DNA of 64,000 nucleotides from Microbacterium sp. XT11 (GCF_001513675.1 NZ_CP013859.1:1365081-1429080); one strand, 5' to 3'. Positions 1 through 8,800 are shown, numbered from the stretch's first letter. Numbers and translations: made by a program. Notes: generated by a model from the sequence alone, not told the origin.

Positions 1-2
1 GG

Positions 3-113
3 ACGATCCTGATTGACGTGCTCGGTACCACACTCCCCGTCTTCGCGCAGCTCGAGGAGTACCTCCCGCAGCTGATCGTCGGCATCACCGTTCCCCGGGT
101 TCCGGCAGCATGA
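3..113 (+). CDS. C-terminal end of a truncated upstream gene
   Basis: An open frame enters from the left edge and ends at TGA 111-113, giving the last 36 residues of a protein (ending ITVPRVPAA). Its stop overlaps the ATG of the next gene as ATGA, so the two are translationally coupled. The tail is hydrophobic and helix-prone, but too short to assign a family. The following genes look like type VII secretion accessories, so this may be another component of that locus (inference). Confidence 0.5.
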   Translation, partial: TILIDVLGTTLPVFAQLEEYLPQLIVGITVPRVPAA

Positions 114-946
114 GCGCTCTGAAGGACGTCGCCGCGTACGAGGAGTCCGTGCTCGCCGGTTCGGCGCGACTGCGGGGTATCCATGCGGATGCTGTGAGGC
201 GCGGCCGTGCCGCGGTGTCGGCGGCGGAGGCCGAGGCCGGAACGGATCACGACGCGCTCGATGACCGGCTCGACGCCCTTTACGCCGACGTGCTCGACGA
301 CTACGCGGCCCGCGCGAGTCAGGAGATTTCCGAGGAACAGGAGCAAGCGTGGCTCCGCGCGATCGCGGATCTGCAGGGTCATGCCTGGTCCCGGCTGCTG
401 ACCGCGCATGGCGTACTGGGGGCGGCACGGCTGCTGATGAGCCTGGACGGGGTGCGCGGCACAGGGGCACGGAAGGCCGAGCCGGACAGGCGTCTTGCCG
501 CCGCGGCGCGGACGTGCGTGTGCGGATATGCGACGGACGGGACGATGCCGCGTTGGCTGTGCCAGGCGTGCTCGCACGCGCTGAGCGCGGCGTGGGTGGA
601 CGAGGAGGGCAGGCTTCTGCGGAGGGCTCCGGGGCTTCAGGCCGAGGTCGCGGGCATCCTCGACGCCGTCGGCTCCGAGATCAGCGCAGCGCGTGCGCTG
701 GGTACGGAGGATTCGTACACCGTGGAGGAAGCCGCGCTGTCCGGTGCGCGCCGCCGACTGGCACGTGCGAACAGGCGTCACCGCGACGAGGTCTCACGCC
801 TGGATCTCACCCGGTGGCGCGAACTCGCGGGGCTCGTGCGGCGTTCGTCGATGCCGACCATGAGGTCGGAGGCGCGGCGGGCCCGCCGCCGCCTCGGCAT
901 GGCGGAACTGTCCCGGCTCGCGCTCCGCGGCAGCGGTGGGAGATAG
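110..946 (+). CDS. Hypothetical helical protein with Cys-rich insert
   Basis: A 278-residue, Ala/Arg/Glu-rich, mostly helical protein with no signal peptide or membrane segment. Around residues 140-160 it has a CVC...C..C cluster (TCVCGY then LCQACSHAL) that could bind zinc. I do not recognise the family. The ATG overlaps the preceding stop (ATGA), and the next gene follows after 13 bp, so it sits inside an operon leading to WXG100-like and effector-like genes. A cytosolic accessory or chaperone role for type VII secretion is possible but unproven. Confidence 0.6.
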   Translation: MSALKDVAAYEESVLAGSARLRGIHADAVRRGRAAVSAAEAEAGTDHDALDDRLDALYADVLDDYAARASQEISEEQEQAWLRAIADLQGHAWSRLLTAHGVLGAARLLMSLDGVRGTGARKAEPDRRLAAAARTCVCGYATDGTMPRWLCQACSHALSAAWVDEEGRLLRRAPGLQAEVAGILDAVGSEISAARALGTEDSYTVEEAALSGARRRLARANRRHRDEVSRLDLTRWRELAGLVRRSSMPTMRSEARRARRRLGMAELSRLALRGSGGR

Positions 947-959
947 GCGAGGGAGCGAC

Positions 960-1613
960 ATGGGGGCGATGAACGATCTCGGGGTCGAACTGCGGTTCGG
1001 CATCCCGGCTTTCCGGCTCGCGCTGCCCCCGGGCTGGGTGCGGCACGTGCCGACCAACGCGGCGCAGGACGACGACGTGAAGCGCGCGAGCGCGATCTTC
1101 AAGCACGCGAACCGGCCGGATCTGGACGCGGAGTTCCGCACCCTGATGGCGCAGACGACTCAGGCGATGGCGCGAACCAAGGTCTTCGAGATCTATCGGC
1201 AGGAGCAGGTCGAGATGGACGACCTGCTGCCGATGTCGATCACGGCGTCGGCGTTGAGCGGTACGGACGGCGAGAACCTCGACGGGTGGGTGGCTGATGC
1301 ATTCCGGACGAAGGGCGCCGAGTTTCTCGATGACGCACGGCACATCGTGCGCTGGAGTTCCGAACCTGCCCGCCCCTCGGGCGCCCGCCGGATCGAGGGA
1401 GTGGGCGGACGCACCCTGACCTACCTGATCCCTGTTCCGGGCACGCAACGCCGCAAAGCGCTGGTCTTCACGACGACGATCGTCATCCCTGACGGCGAGG
1501 TCTTGCCCACTGAGCTGGTGGACGCCATGGAGCTGCTCAGCGATGCCATGATCTCCACGTTCACCTGGGAGCAGCTGGCGGAGGAGCCGGCCGTCGCCGA
1601 GGCTGACGCGTAG
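960..1613 (+). CDS. Conserved hypothetical protein, likely T7SS-locus accessory
   Basis: 217 residues. I chose ATG 960 because GAGGGAG lies 5-6 bases upstream; a GTG at 936 overlaps the previous gene and has no ribosome site. The N-terminus (VELRFGIPAFRLALPPGWVRH) resembles the opening strand of proteins that read 'the substrate/sample at the start of a beta domain', and the rest is mixed alpha/beta with an acidic C-terminus (EEPAVAEADA). There are no membrane segments. It is the second intact gene of the operon before the WXG100-like gene. Function unknown; the secretion-chaperone idea rests only on position. Confidence 0.6.
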   Translation: MGAMNDLGVELRFGIPAFRLALPPGWVRHVPTNAAQDDDVKRASAIFKHANRPDLDAEFRTLMAQTTQAMARTKVFEIYRQEQVEMDDLLPMSITASALSGTDGENLDGWVADAFRTKGAEFLDDARHIVRWSSEPARPSGARRIEGVGGRTLTYLIPVPGTQRRKALVFTTTIVIPDGEVLPTELVDAMELLSDAMISTFTWEQLAEEPAVAEADA

Positions 1614-1693
1614 TCGTCCTCATCGACGGTCGTGTTCGCTACGGTGTTGTCACGGGCGCCGGGCTATCGATGCGGCGACCGGTGCAAGGGGGG

Positions 1694-2005
1694 ATGTCCG
1701 ACGTCGAGGTCGACAAGGCGGCACTGGAAGGTGCCATCGTCAACATCAGGTCCGCCATGGGTGACTACGCCGTCTACGCGAACGACATCGGGGCGCGCGA
1801 CACGGGGGGCAACCCGGTCGGCCGCACCGCCCTCCGCGTCATGCTGGAGAACGCGCTCGGCCAGGCGAGCCTCGAGGCGCGCTCCCACCACGCGACCAGC
1901 ATCGGGATCGATGACCGGCTGACGGAGATCAACGACTCGTTCACGGAGCTCGACGTCTCGATGGGGGCGGGCTGGGGCGGTGATTATGTCTCTGACTTCT
2001 CCTGA
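1694..2005 (+). CDS. WXG100-like small secreted protein
   Basis: 103 residues, starting at ATG 1694 behind a very strong AAGGGGGG ribosome site. It is an acidic helical protein of typical ESX/WXG100 length with a GAGWGGDY segment near the C-terminus. The canonical mid-protein W-x-G turn is not in the usual place, so I call it WXG100-like rather than EsxA/B. Its end overlaps the start of the effector-like gene by 20 bp, the arrangement expected of a WXG100 partner and its cognate effector in Actinobacteria. Confidence 0.5.
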   Translation: MSDVEVDKAALEGAIVNIRSAMGDYAVYANDIGARDTGGNPVGRTALRVMLENALGQASLEARSHHATSIGIDDRLTEINDSFTELDVSMGAGWGGDYVSDFS

Positions 2006-2810
2006 GCGTGGCTGGCCTCTCGAGCGGATCGAGTACGACAGCGGCCAGCTGGAGGGCATCTACTCCGACATCGGGAAGCTGATCGACGAGGGCGGCAACG
2101 CCCAGATCGTGCTGCGCAACATCGAAGCCGGCCTGGAGGGGCGCGGCAGCAGTGTCGTTCGGGTGAAGGTCGAATCCGGACTGCTCGCGGGCCGCATGGA
2201 CCCGACGATCGCTCGCCTGTCGAGAATCGCCGCCGTGGTGCGCGCGTACGGGGAGGCGGTCGCGCAGCACGCCCGCGCGGCCAACGATCTCATCGACGAC
2301 ATCGAGGCTGCGCACCGGGCGCGGGAGGCGGCGGCGACGAGCCTGGCGGACGCCGAAGCCCATCAGGAGGATGCGGAGCCGTCGGATGCGGTGGCGGAAC
2401 AAGGCGTCACCGACGCGCAGAGCGCCCTGGCGTCGGCTGCTGCCACGCTCGACGGCCTGTGGCAGCAGTGGGAGAGCGCGTACTCGAGGTGGGACGAGGC
2501 CTACGGCGATGCCATCGCGGGGCTCGTGCAGTCGGACGGAACTGTCCTCAGCGCATCGACGCTCTCCGCGATCGACGCGCTCGCCGACGCCGACACGCCC
2601 GAAGAGGTCGCCGAGGTCTGGGCGGGGCTCACGGATTCGCAGCGTGAGGCACTTCACCGCACCCACCCGGAGTTCGTCGGCAATCTGGAGGGCGTTCCCT
2701 ATCTCGATCGATTCATCGCCAACAAGGCCACACATACAAGTGGACGGACCGGGGCGTGTCGCTTATGGTCAACGGCCGGCCGTCGGGGGCGGCATCTCCA
2801 GCCGGAATGA
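1986..2810 (+). CDS. Truncated T7SS effector (LXG/DUF1023-like N-terminal part)
   Basis: Residues 1-250 form a long helical hairpin domain (coiled-coil rich, 'AHRAREAAATSLADAEAH') followed by the segment EEVAEVWAGLTDSQREALHRTHPEFVG..., which in actinobacterial DUF1023 alpha/beta-hydrolase effectors precedes the catalytic domain. Here the hydrolase is absent: after about nt 2735 the frame runs into 25 unrelated basic residues. A different frame (ending TGA 2861-2863) continues with a sensible C-terminus, so the gene has probably suffered a deletion plus frame change. The start is ATG 1986 (GTG 1980 is possible). Likely a non-functional effector or an orphan delivery domain. Confidence 0.55.
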   Translation: MSLTSPERGWPLERIEYDSGQLEGIYSDIGKLIDEGGNAQIVLRNIEAGLEGRGSSVVRVKVESGLLAGRMDPTIARLSRIAAVVRAYGEAVAQHARAANDLIDDIEAAHRAREAAATSLADAEAHQEDAEPSDAVAEQGVTDAQSALASAAATLDGLWQQWESAYSRWDEAYGDAIAGLVQSDGTVLSASTLSAIDALADADTPEEVAEVWAGLTDSQREALHRTHPEFVGNLEGVPYLDRFIANKATHTSGRTGACRLWSTAGRRGRHLQPE

Positions 2811-2863
2811 TCAATGACGGTGTCGATCGCATGACCAGCTTCGTCGGCGGCCTGTTCCGATGA
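2738..2863 (+). pseudogene. Out-of-frame C-terminal fragment of an effector-locus gene
   Basis: In the frame of the TGA at 2861-2863 the DNA reads a plausible protein end (MINDGVDRMTSFVGGLFR) with no start of its own. The frame differs from that of the truncated effector upstream. The TGA overlaps the next ATG (2860) as ATGA, the usual coupling in this locus, which supports that this frame was once the real one. I interpret it as the remaining 3' end of the effector or of a second gene fused by deletion. Confidence 0.45.
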
Positions 2864-3105
2864 CAGCATCCGTACCGGTCAGCTGGGATCTTCAGTACGA
2901 CGCCGCGCAGTTCGCCGCGATCCCTGACGAGGTCGCAGTGGACGGTGGCGAAGCATGGGTCAGCGACTGCTTGGCGCACTACGGGATCGAGGACGAGCAC
3001 GCCTCGCCGCAGACCGAACAGGTGGCGGCGACCGCACGGATGATGCTCGGGAACTCGCGCCCGGGCGCGACTCAGCTCTGGTTCACGAGGGTTACGGGGA
3101 GCTGA
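2860..3105 (+). CDS. Short hypothetical protein, probably truncated
   Basis: 81 residues (MTASVPVSWDLQYDAAQFAA...). The ATG overlaps the upstream stop. The sequence is acidic and globular-looking up to about residue 70 and then ends abruptly. A different frame takes over with another plausible protein tail ending at 3212. It could be an immunity or partner protein of the effector locus, or only the N-terminal remnant of one. No family recognised. Confidence 0.4.
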   Translation: MTASVPVSWDLQYDAAQFAAIPDEVAVDGGEAWVSDCLAHYGIEDEHASPQTEQVAATARMMLGNSRPGATQLWFTRVTGS

Positions 3106-3212
3106 CCACGGGTCTGAAGACCGCGGTGGATGGCATCAACGACATGTCCGAGTCGCTGTTGGGCATGATGCGGGCGATTCAGGATCTCGACCAGCAGCTC
3201 GCCGGCAGCTGA
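3084..3212 (+). pseudogene. C-terminal remnant of a WXG100-like gene
   Basis: In the frame ending TGA 3210-3212 the sequence reads GYGELTTGLKTAVDGINDMSESLLGMMRAIQDLDQQLAGS-like residues. This is an amphipathic helix with the spacing typical of the second helix of a WXG100 protein. It has no start and is in a different frame from the 2860 ORF, so it is the 3' end of a damaged gene. It is followed immediately by a strong terminator hairpin. Confidence 0.4.
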
Positions 3213-3228
3213 GCGACAGGTTTTTCGG

Positions 3229-3260
3229 GAGGGGTCGACGGGCAACCGTCGGCCCCTTCT
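3229..3260 (+). terminator. Terminator after the effector locus
   Basis: Hairpin with an 11-bp stem (GGGGTCGACGG / CCGTCGGCCCC, one wobble) and a short loop, followed by TTCT. It lies 17 bp after the last stop of the rightward operon and before the convergent resolvase-like gene. Confidence 0.6.
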
Positions 3261-3298
3261 GCATACGCGGGATGTGCGTGAGCCGGTGCCGCTCCGGC

Positions 3299-3769
3299 TC
3301 AGCGCGTGGCGTCCGTCAGGTGACGGGCGTTGTGGTTCAGCACCTTGACCATGATGCCGCGTTTGCGCAGCTCGGCGACGGTGCGGGTGCCTTCTTCGGC
3401 ATCCCGCCCGAGAGCGTCGATGGTGGCGACCACGAGAACGTCACCGGGGTGGAGCGTCGCGATGAGGCGTGCGAGGCGGTCGCTCCAGCTCTCCAGGATC
3501 TCGGGCGCCGGGTGGCGGAAGCCCTCGATGGGGACGCCGAACCGCGTGAGGTCTTCCCGCTGCTGCACGACCGAGGGCATCCCTTCACGGGCGACCACGA
3601 GGCCGACGAGGCGAGCGCCGTCGGGGCGTGCCGACCAGAAGTTGCGGTTCTCCTGCAGCTCGGTGAAGCACTTGGGGCATTCGGCGGCCGCGTGCGGGAG
3701 GTGCAGCGGACTCGTCAGGGCCTCCTCGACGGATGACGTCGCCTTCGTCGGTTCGATCGTCTCGCTCAT
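3299..3769 (-). CDS. Resolvase-fold protein lacking the catalytic serine
   Basis: 156 residues from ATG 3769 (GGAGG seven bases upstream; ATG 3790 has no site). Residues about 55-155 follow the serine-recombinase N-terminal fold: VGLVVAR.. first strand, QQREDL helix, HPGDVLVVATIDALGRDAEEGTRTVAELRKRGI. Compared with active resolvases, the YxRVS motif with the nucleophilic serine is replaced by LVVAREG, and the first arginine of the LDRLGR motif is alanine. No DNA-binding helix-turn-helix follows. A PKCF motif lies in the N-terminal extension. It is therefore probably not a recombinase; role unknown. Confidence 0.6.
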   Translation of the reverse strand: MSETIEPTKATSSVEEALTSPLHLPHAAAECPKCFTELQENRNFWSARPDGARLVGLVVAREGMPSVVQQREDLTRFGVPIEGFRHPAPEILESWSDRLARLIATLHPGDVLVVATIDALGRDAEEGTRTVAELRKRGIMVKVLNHNARHLTDATR

Positions 3770-3838
3770 CGTGCGCACCTCCGCATCCATTGTGCCTTGT
3801 CCCGGCCGCTGGGATGCCGCGCCCGCGACCGAGCGCCG

Positions 3839-4828
3839 TCAGATGAGGCCGAGAGCGCGGACCGCGTCACGCTCCTCGACGAGCTCGGCGACGGACGCAT
3901 CGATACGTGCACGTGCCCTGTCGTCGAGGTCGATCCCCTCGACGATCCGCCACTCCCCGCCGACCGACTCGACGGGGAACGAGCAGACCAGCCCCTCGGG
4001 CACACCGTATTCGCCGTGCGAGACGACGCCGGCCGACGTCCAGTCGTCGGTTCCGCTTACCCAGTCGCGCACATGGTCGATCGTCGCGCTGGCCGCCGAG
4101 GCCACCGAAGACGAGCCGCGCACCTGGATGATCTCCGCCCCGCGCTTGGCCACCCGGGGGATGAAGGTCTGGTCGAGCCACGCCGGAACGTCGCCGACGA
4201 TCTTCTCGAGCGCTTCGCCGACCGGCAGTCCGTTGACGGTGGCGTGCGACACATCGGGGAACTGCGTCGCCGAGTGGTTGCCCCAGATCGGAACTCTCCG
4301 CACGGTCTCGACCGGCACCGCGAGGGTCTGGGCGAGCTGGGCCCGCGCGCGGTTCTCATCGAGGCGGGTGAGGGCGGTGAACCGCTCCGGGGGAACGCCG
4401 TCGGCGGATGCCGCTGCGATCAGCGCGTTCGTGTTCGCCGGGTTGCCGACGACCGTGACCCGCACTCCGGGTGCGGCGTGCGCGGCGATGGCGGCGCCCT
4501 GGGGGCCGAAGATGCCGCCGTTGGCCGCCAGCAGGTCGCCGCGTTCCATGCCGGGTCCCCTCGGGCGGGCACCCACCAGGAGGGCCAGCTCGCAGCCGTC
4601 GAACCCGATCGCCGGGTCGTCGGTGACCTCCACGTGCTCCAGCAGTCCGAAGGCGGCGTCTTGCAGCTCGAGCGCGGCGCCCTCGGCGGCGCCGAGCCCC
4701 TCGGGGATCTCCAGCAGCCGCAACCGCACCTTCTCGTCGGGGCCGAGCATGTCACCCGCCGCGATGCGGAACAGGAGGGCGTAACCGATCTGGCCGCCCG
4801 CGCCGGTGATGGTGATCGTGGTGGTCAT
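3839..4828 (-). CDS. mdh: Malate dehydrogenase
   Basis: 329 residues, full length for the NAD-dependent cytosolic-type malate dehydrogenase that interconverts malate and oxaloacetate in the TCA cycle. Visible features: Rossmann motif [11 protein letters not shown] at residues 9-19, substrate-binding [33 protein letters not shown], and the catalytic histidine in [12 protein letters not shown]. It stands alone on the minus strand, convergent to nothing nearby, with its own upstream region shared with the divergent metallopeptidase gene. Confidence 0.95.
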   Translation of the reverse strand: MTTTITITGAGGQIGYALLFRIAAGDMLGPDEKVRLRLLEIPEGLGAAEGAALELQDAAFGLLEHVEVTDDPAIGFDGCELALLVGARPRGPGMERGDLLAANGGIFGPQGAAIAAHAAPGVRVTVVGNPANTNALIAAASADGVPPERFTALTRLDENRARAQLAQTLAVPVETVRRVPIWGNHSATQFPDVSHATVNGLPVGEALEKIVGDVPAWLDQTFIPRVAKRGAEIIQVRGSSSVASAASATIDHVRDWVSGTDDWTSAGVVSHGEYGVPEGLVCSFPVESVGGEWRIVEGIDLDDRARARIDASVAELVEERDAVRALGLI

Positions 4829-4954
4829 GTCTCGAGCCTACGGCCCTCCGCCGACGCGCGGGAGGGGCGCCGTGCCACGGTGGGGTGATCCCCGCGCGAT
4901 CACGGCACGGTTACGCACCGGGATGCCGGGGGAGGGGCGGAGTACCCTCGATCC

Positions 4955-5845
4955 ATGACCTTCAATCCGGATGCCGATGTCTCAGGGAGCAGCGCACGAC
5001 GCCGTGGACGAGGCGCCGTCGTGGCCGGAGCCGGGGGTGTCGGCGTGCTCGGACTCATCGCCTTGATCGCCGGCCCGCTGCTCGGCATCGACCTCACCGG
5101 TCTGCTCGGCGGCGACGGCGGCACCGGCGGGGGCACCGAGCCCGCGGGCGGCAGCGTCATCGAGGACTGTCTCACCGGTGAGGATGCGAACGAGAACGTC
5201 GACTGCCGCGTCGCCAGTTCGCAACTCGCCCTCGACGCCTTCTGGTCGAAGAACGTCGATGGCTACCGTCCGCCCCAGCTCATCATCGTCGACGGCGCGA
5301 CGCAGAGCGCGTGCGGAACGGCATCCAACCAGGTCGGGCCGTTCTACTGCCCGCCCGATGAGACGGTCTACATCGACCCGACGTTCTTCGACCTCATGCG
5401 GCAGCAGTTCGGAGCATCCGCCGGTGATCTCGCCCAGCTCTACATCGTGGGGCACGAGTGGGGCCACCACATCCAGTACATCACCGGGACGATGGACAGG
5501 TACCCCAACAACGGCACCGGTCCCGACAGCAACGGCGTCCGCACCGAGCTGCAGGCAGACTGCTACGCCGGCGCGTGGATCGCGCGAATGTCGGAGGACA
5601 AGGACAAGAACGGCGTGCCGTATCTCCAGCCCTCGACCGAGCAGCAGAGGGTCGATGCGCTCAACGCGGCGTTCACCGTCGGTGACGACCACATCCAGGA
5701 GCAGTCGGGCTTCGTGAACCCCGAGAGCTTCACGCACGGCACGAGCGAACAGCGCCAGTACTGGTTCGCCAACGGGTACGCGAACGGCCTCGACGTCTGC
5801 GCAGACACCTTCACGCTCCCGGGAGATCAGCTCGGACCCCAGTAG
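4955..5845 (+). CDS. Membrane-anchored neutral zinc metallopeptidase (YpfJ family)
   Basis: 296 residues: short basic cytosolic N-terminus (SARRRGRGAVV), one membrane helix at about residues 22-48, then a secreted domain with zinc motif HEWGHHIQ (about residue 167) and the downstream RTELQADCYAGAW glutamate segment typical of the putative neutral zinc metallopeptidase family (PF04228). It should act outside the membrane on unknown protein substrates. The likely promoter is TACCCT seven bases before the ATG, implying a leaderless transcript. Confidence 0.85.
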   Translation: MTFNPDADVSGSSARRRGRGAVVAGAGGVGVLGLIALIAGPLLGIDLTGLLGGDGGTGGGTEPAGGSVIEDCLTGEDANENVDCRVASSQLALDAFWSKNVDGYRPPQLIIVDGATQSACGTASNQVGPFYCPPDETVYIDPTFFDLMRQQFGASAGDLAQLYIVGHEWGHHIQYITGTMDRYPNNGTGPDSNGVRTELQADCYAGAWIARMSEDKDKNGVPYLQPSTEQQRVDALNAAFTVGDDHIQEQSGFVNPESFTHGTSEQRQYWFANGYANGLDVCADTFTLPGDQLGPQ

Positions 5846-5876
5846 CGTTGAGGTGTAGCACTCAGTTGGGGGATCG

Positions 5877-6848
5877 ATGACGATGAATCTGGACGCGCTC
5901 TACCCGGAGATCGAGCCGTACGAGACGGGCGAGCTGCTCGTGGGCGACGGCCACCGCATGTACTGGGAGGTCAGCGGCAACCCCGAGGGCAAGCCGGTCG
6001 TCTTCCTGCACGGCGGTCCCGGGAGCGGCACATCGCCATGGCAGCGACGCTTCTTCGACCCCGAGGCGTACCGGATCGTGCTGCTCGACCAGCGCGGATG
6101 CGGACGCAGCACTCCGCACGCGAGCGCCCCCGACGCCGACCTGCGCTACATCACGACGGCCCACCTCATCGCCGACATCGAACTGCTGCGCAAGAACCTC
6201 GGCATCGCGAAATGGCAGGTGTTCGGCGGATCGTGGGGAAGCGCGCTCGCGCTGGCCTATGCGCAAGCGCATCCGGACGCCGTCAGCGAGCTCGTGCTCC
6301 GTGGTGTCTTCACGCTGCGGCGCGAGGAGCTGGAGTGGTTCTACGAGGGCGGCGCCGCCGCGCTCTTCCCTGACATGTGGGAGGAGTTCATCGCGCCGAT
6401 CCCCGTGCTCGAGCGGTCGCGCATGATCGAGGCGTACCACCGGCGCCTGTTCGACCCCGACCCGGCGGTGCACGTTCCCGCAGCCCTGGCGTGGTCGCGC
6501 TGGGAAGCTGCGACCGTCACGCTCGAGCCCGACGCCGAGCAGATCGAGGCGATGGCGGATGCGGAGCGGGCGACGGCGTTCGCGCGTATCGAGAACCACT
6601 TCTTCGTGCACCGCGGGTGGTGGGACGAGGGGCAGCTCATCGCGCGCGTCGACGGCATCCGCCACATCCCGGCCGTGGTCGTGCAGGGACGGCACGATGT
6701 GTGCACGCCGATGATGACGGCGTGGGATCTGCACCGGGCCTGGCTGGAGGCGGAGTTCGTCGTCGTCGACGACGCAGGTCACTCGGCGACCGAGCCAGGC
6801 ATCCAGCGGGCTCTGCGCGCCGCGACGGATCGCTTCGCCGCTCGCTGA
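5877..6848 (+). CDS. pip: Prolyl aminopeptidase (proline iminopeptidase, S33)
   Basis: 323 residues, alpha/beta hydrolase that releases N-terminal proline from peptides. Motifs: HGGPGSGTSPWQRRFFDP oxyanion loop, DQRGCGRSTPHA, nucleophile elbow GGSWGSALAL (serine near residue 117), acid in RHDVCTP and histidine in DDAGHSATEP near residue 301. It starts at ATG 5877 behind TTGGGGGATCG; an in-frame ATG two codons later is also possible. A TAGCACT -10-like box lies just upstream. Monocistronic. Confidence 0.92.
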   Translation: MTMNLDALYPEIEPYETGELLVGDGHRMYWEVSGNPEGKPVVFLHGGPGSGTSPWQRRFFDPEAYRIVLLDQRGCGRSTPHASAPDADLRYITTAHLIADIELLRKNLGIAKWQVFGGSWGSALALAYAQAHPDAVSELVLRGVFTLRREELEWFYEGGAAALFPDMWEEFIAPIPVLERSRMIEAYHRRLFDPDPAVHVPAALAWSRWEAATVTLEPDAEQIEAMADAERATAFARIENHFFVHRGWWDEGQLIARVDGIRHIPAVVVQGRHDVCTPMMTAWDLHRAWLEAEFVVVDDAGHSATEPGIQRALRAATDRFAAR

Positions 6849-6949
6849 CCCGTCGATCGGCCCCGGGGCGACCCTTCGCTCTGCACGGTGCGAGCAGGTT
6901 CGGGCGGCCAGGGCGTGGCGCCGGCATCCGTCGGGCCGGCATCCGTCGT

Positions 6950-8800
6950 CTAGGCGCGGAGCGCCTTCAGCAGTGTCTTCACGAGGCTGGGAACACCGCC
7001 GCCGGCACGGAAGCGCGTGAGGCCCTCGCTGACTTCCGCGCCGGTTCGTGCCGATACGAACCACGGTGGCTTCGGCAGGACCGTCAGGCGCCCTCCGCCG
7101 TTCACGAGAGGCAGCGAGCGCGGGAACGGGCGGAACGGGCCACGGACGACCGAGCGCTCGACCCGGTCGAGGAGCAGCGCGTTGTGCACCACGCCGATTC
7201 CGCTCCCCACGTCGTCGATCGTGCTTCCGGGGAAGGCTCCCCACGTGAGCGTCGGCGTGATGAAGCCGAACGCGGTCCACGCGTTGATGGCGATCGATCC
7301 GTAGCGCAGAGCGGCGATCGCACGTTCGAAGCCCGTGCCCAGAGACTTCTCTGTGGCGGGGTCGATGAGCAGGTTGGCGCCCAGGGTCCCCTGCAGGCGC
7401 TCGTTGGCGTACGCCACGGCGGCGTCGAGGAACTCCTGACCGGTGCCGGCGACAGTCACGACGCCGAGCACGGGTGCGAAGTACTCGGTGGTCTGCATGG
7501 CGGAGGCGTCGTCGTCCTCGCCGAGTTCGACCAGCAGCCGGTCGCGCAGCACGAGCGAACCGGGGTAGGAGTCGGCGGCCTGCTGCAGGCGGGCGGGCGA
7601 TCCCGGGTACCAGGTCGGCCGCTCCGGTGCGTTCGCGTAGGCGCGGCGCAGCTCTGCGCGGAACTGATCGGCCTGGTCCCAGTCCGATGAGATGATCACG
7701 ACCTGGCCGGCGATGCAGTTGTGACCGCTGTTCTGCAGCCGCATGGTGGCGATGTGCTCGGCCTGGTGGATGAGGTCGGCCGCGGTCCACTCGCCGGGGA
7801 CGACGATGATCGGGGAGACGCCGCCCAGCTCCGCCGTGATCGGCTTCTTCAGCAGCGGGCGCTTCTCGCGGCGCCTTCTCGTCGCGGCAGATCCGGTGCC
7901 CCAGACGATCGTGTCGAAGGTCGCGGCCGATCCCGTGATGTGCACGTGGGCGAGGCCGGGGTGGCCGGTCAGATAGGCGCCGACTGCGGGACCGCCCCGC
8001 AGGACGCGCACGAAACCCGGCTCGATGAGAGCGGCGAACGCGCGCTTGTAGATGGGGACCAGCGCGTCCTGCGTCGGGTTCACCTTGAGCAGTGCCGTGC
8101 GGTTATGCGCGAGCAGTTCGTACAGCACGTCGAGGACCGGGATGGAGGTGATGTTGCCCGCGCCGAGGACCAGTCCCACGCCGCCGGACTCCGTAGGCGT
8201 GCGCTGACCGAGGCCGGCTCCGGCCCGCGCCGCACCGGGTGTGGTTCCCGGCTCGAGCCACACCTCGCCCGTGAACCCCGAAAGGAGGAAGGAGTCGATG
8301 CGGGTGAGCGGGAAGGCGTGCACGCGTGTGCGTCCGCCCGGTGCGCGGCTCATCGTGAGGCCGTCGAGCGGATTGCGCCCGTGTGCGAGACGCGAGAACG
8401 TCTCGATGTACGCGTCGAGCGCTCCGAGCACGCTGTAGGGCCCGCTCAGCCATTCCTCGCCGCGCAACGGATGCCGGGAGTCGAGGCCCTTGGACGATGC
8501 CGCGGTGTTCGCCCAGTCCTCCGCGACCGCGGCGACGCTCGTCCGCACGGATCGGAGCAGCGTCACGCGCTGCGCGAGCGTCAGCGCGGACCACAGTGCC
8601 GCGCCGCGCTGGAGGTCGTCGACGGCCGCGTCGAGGCGCTCGCGTTCGCCCTCTCCGAGCTGTGCTGCCGCGGCATCCGTCGCTGCCTTCTTCGCGGTCT
8701 TCGCGGGCTTCGCGGTGGCGGGCTTGGCTGTCGCGGTCTTCGTGATCTTCGCGGTCGCGGCCTTCTTGTCGTCCGGTGCGGCGGGCGTCGCTGACGTCAT
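6950..8800 (-). CDS. Aldehyde dehydrogenase-like protein with Lys/Ala-rich tail
   Basis: About 616 residues. The core from residue 55 is an aldehyde dehydrogenase: NPTQDALVPIY cofactor segment, ITGSAATFDTIVWGTGSA, AELGGVSPIIV with the general-base glutamate, and catalytic cysteine in NSGHNCIAGQ (about residue 362). It is longer than ordinary ALDHs (about 500), both internally and through an N-terminal stretch of about 35 residues made of KKAA/AKPA repeats, like histone H1 or the tails of actinobacterial HU. That tail could bind nucleic acid or polyphosphate, which is unusual for this family. Substrate unknown. Confidence 0.8.
   Translation of the reverse strand: MTSATPAAPDDKKAATAKITKTATAKPATAKPAKTAKKAATDAAAAQLGEGERERLDAAVDDLQRGAALWSALTLAQRVTLLRSVRTSVAAVAEDWANTAASSKGLDSRHPLRGEEWLSGPYSVLGALDAYIETFSRLAHGRNPLDGLTMSRAPGGRTRVHAFPLTRIDSFLLSGFTGEVWLEPGTTPGAARAGAGLGQRTPTESGGVGLVLGAGNITSIPVLDVLYELLAHNRTALLKVNPTQDALVPIYKRAFAALIEPGFVRVLRGGPAVGAYLTGHPGLAHVHITGSAATFDTIVWGTGSAATRRRREKRPLLKKPITAELGGVSPIIVVPGEWTAADLIHQAEHIATMRLQNSGHNCIAGQVVIISSDWDQADQFRAELRRAYANAPERPTWYPGSPARLQQAADSYPGSLVLRDRLLVELGEDDDASAMQTTEYFAPVLGVVTVAGTGQEFLDAAVAYANERLQGTLGANLLIDPATEKSLGTGFERAIAALRYGSIAINAWTAFGFITPTLTWGAFPGSTIDDVGSGIGVVHNALLLDRVERSVVRGPFRPFPRSLPLVNGGGRLTVLPKPPWFVSARTGAEVSEGLTRFRAGGGVPSLVKTLLKALRA

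Noticed and set aside
3299..3769. Active site-specific resolvase marking a mobile element
   Set aside because: The catalytic serine and one arginine are missing, there is no DNA-binding domain, and no inverted repeats or res sites are nearby.
5862..7790. 642-codon minus-strand open frame spanning pip
   Set aside because: It runs antisense to a clear prolyl aminopeptidase and into the ALDH gene in another frame; composition is non-protein-like.
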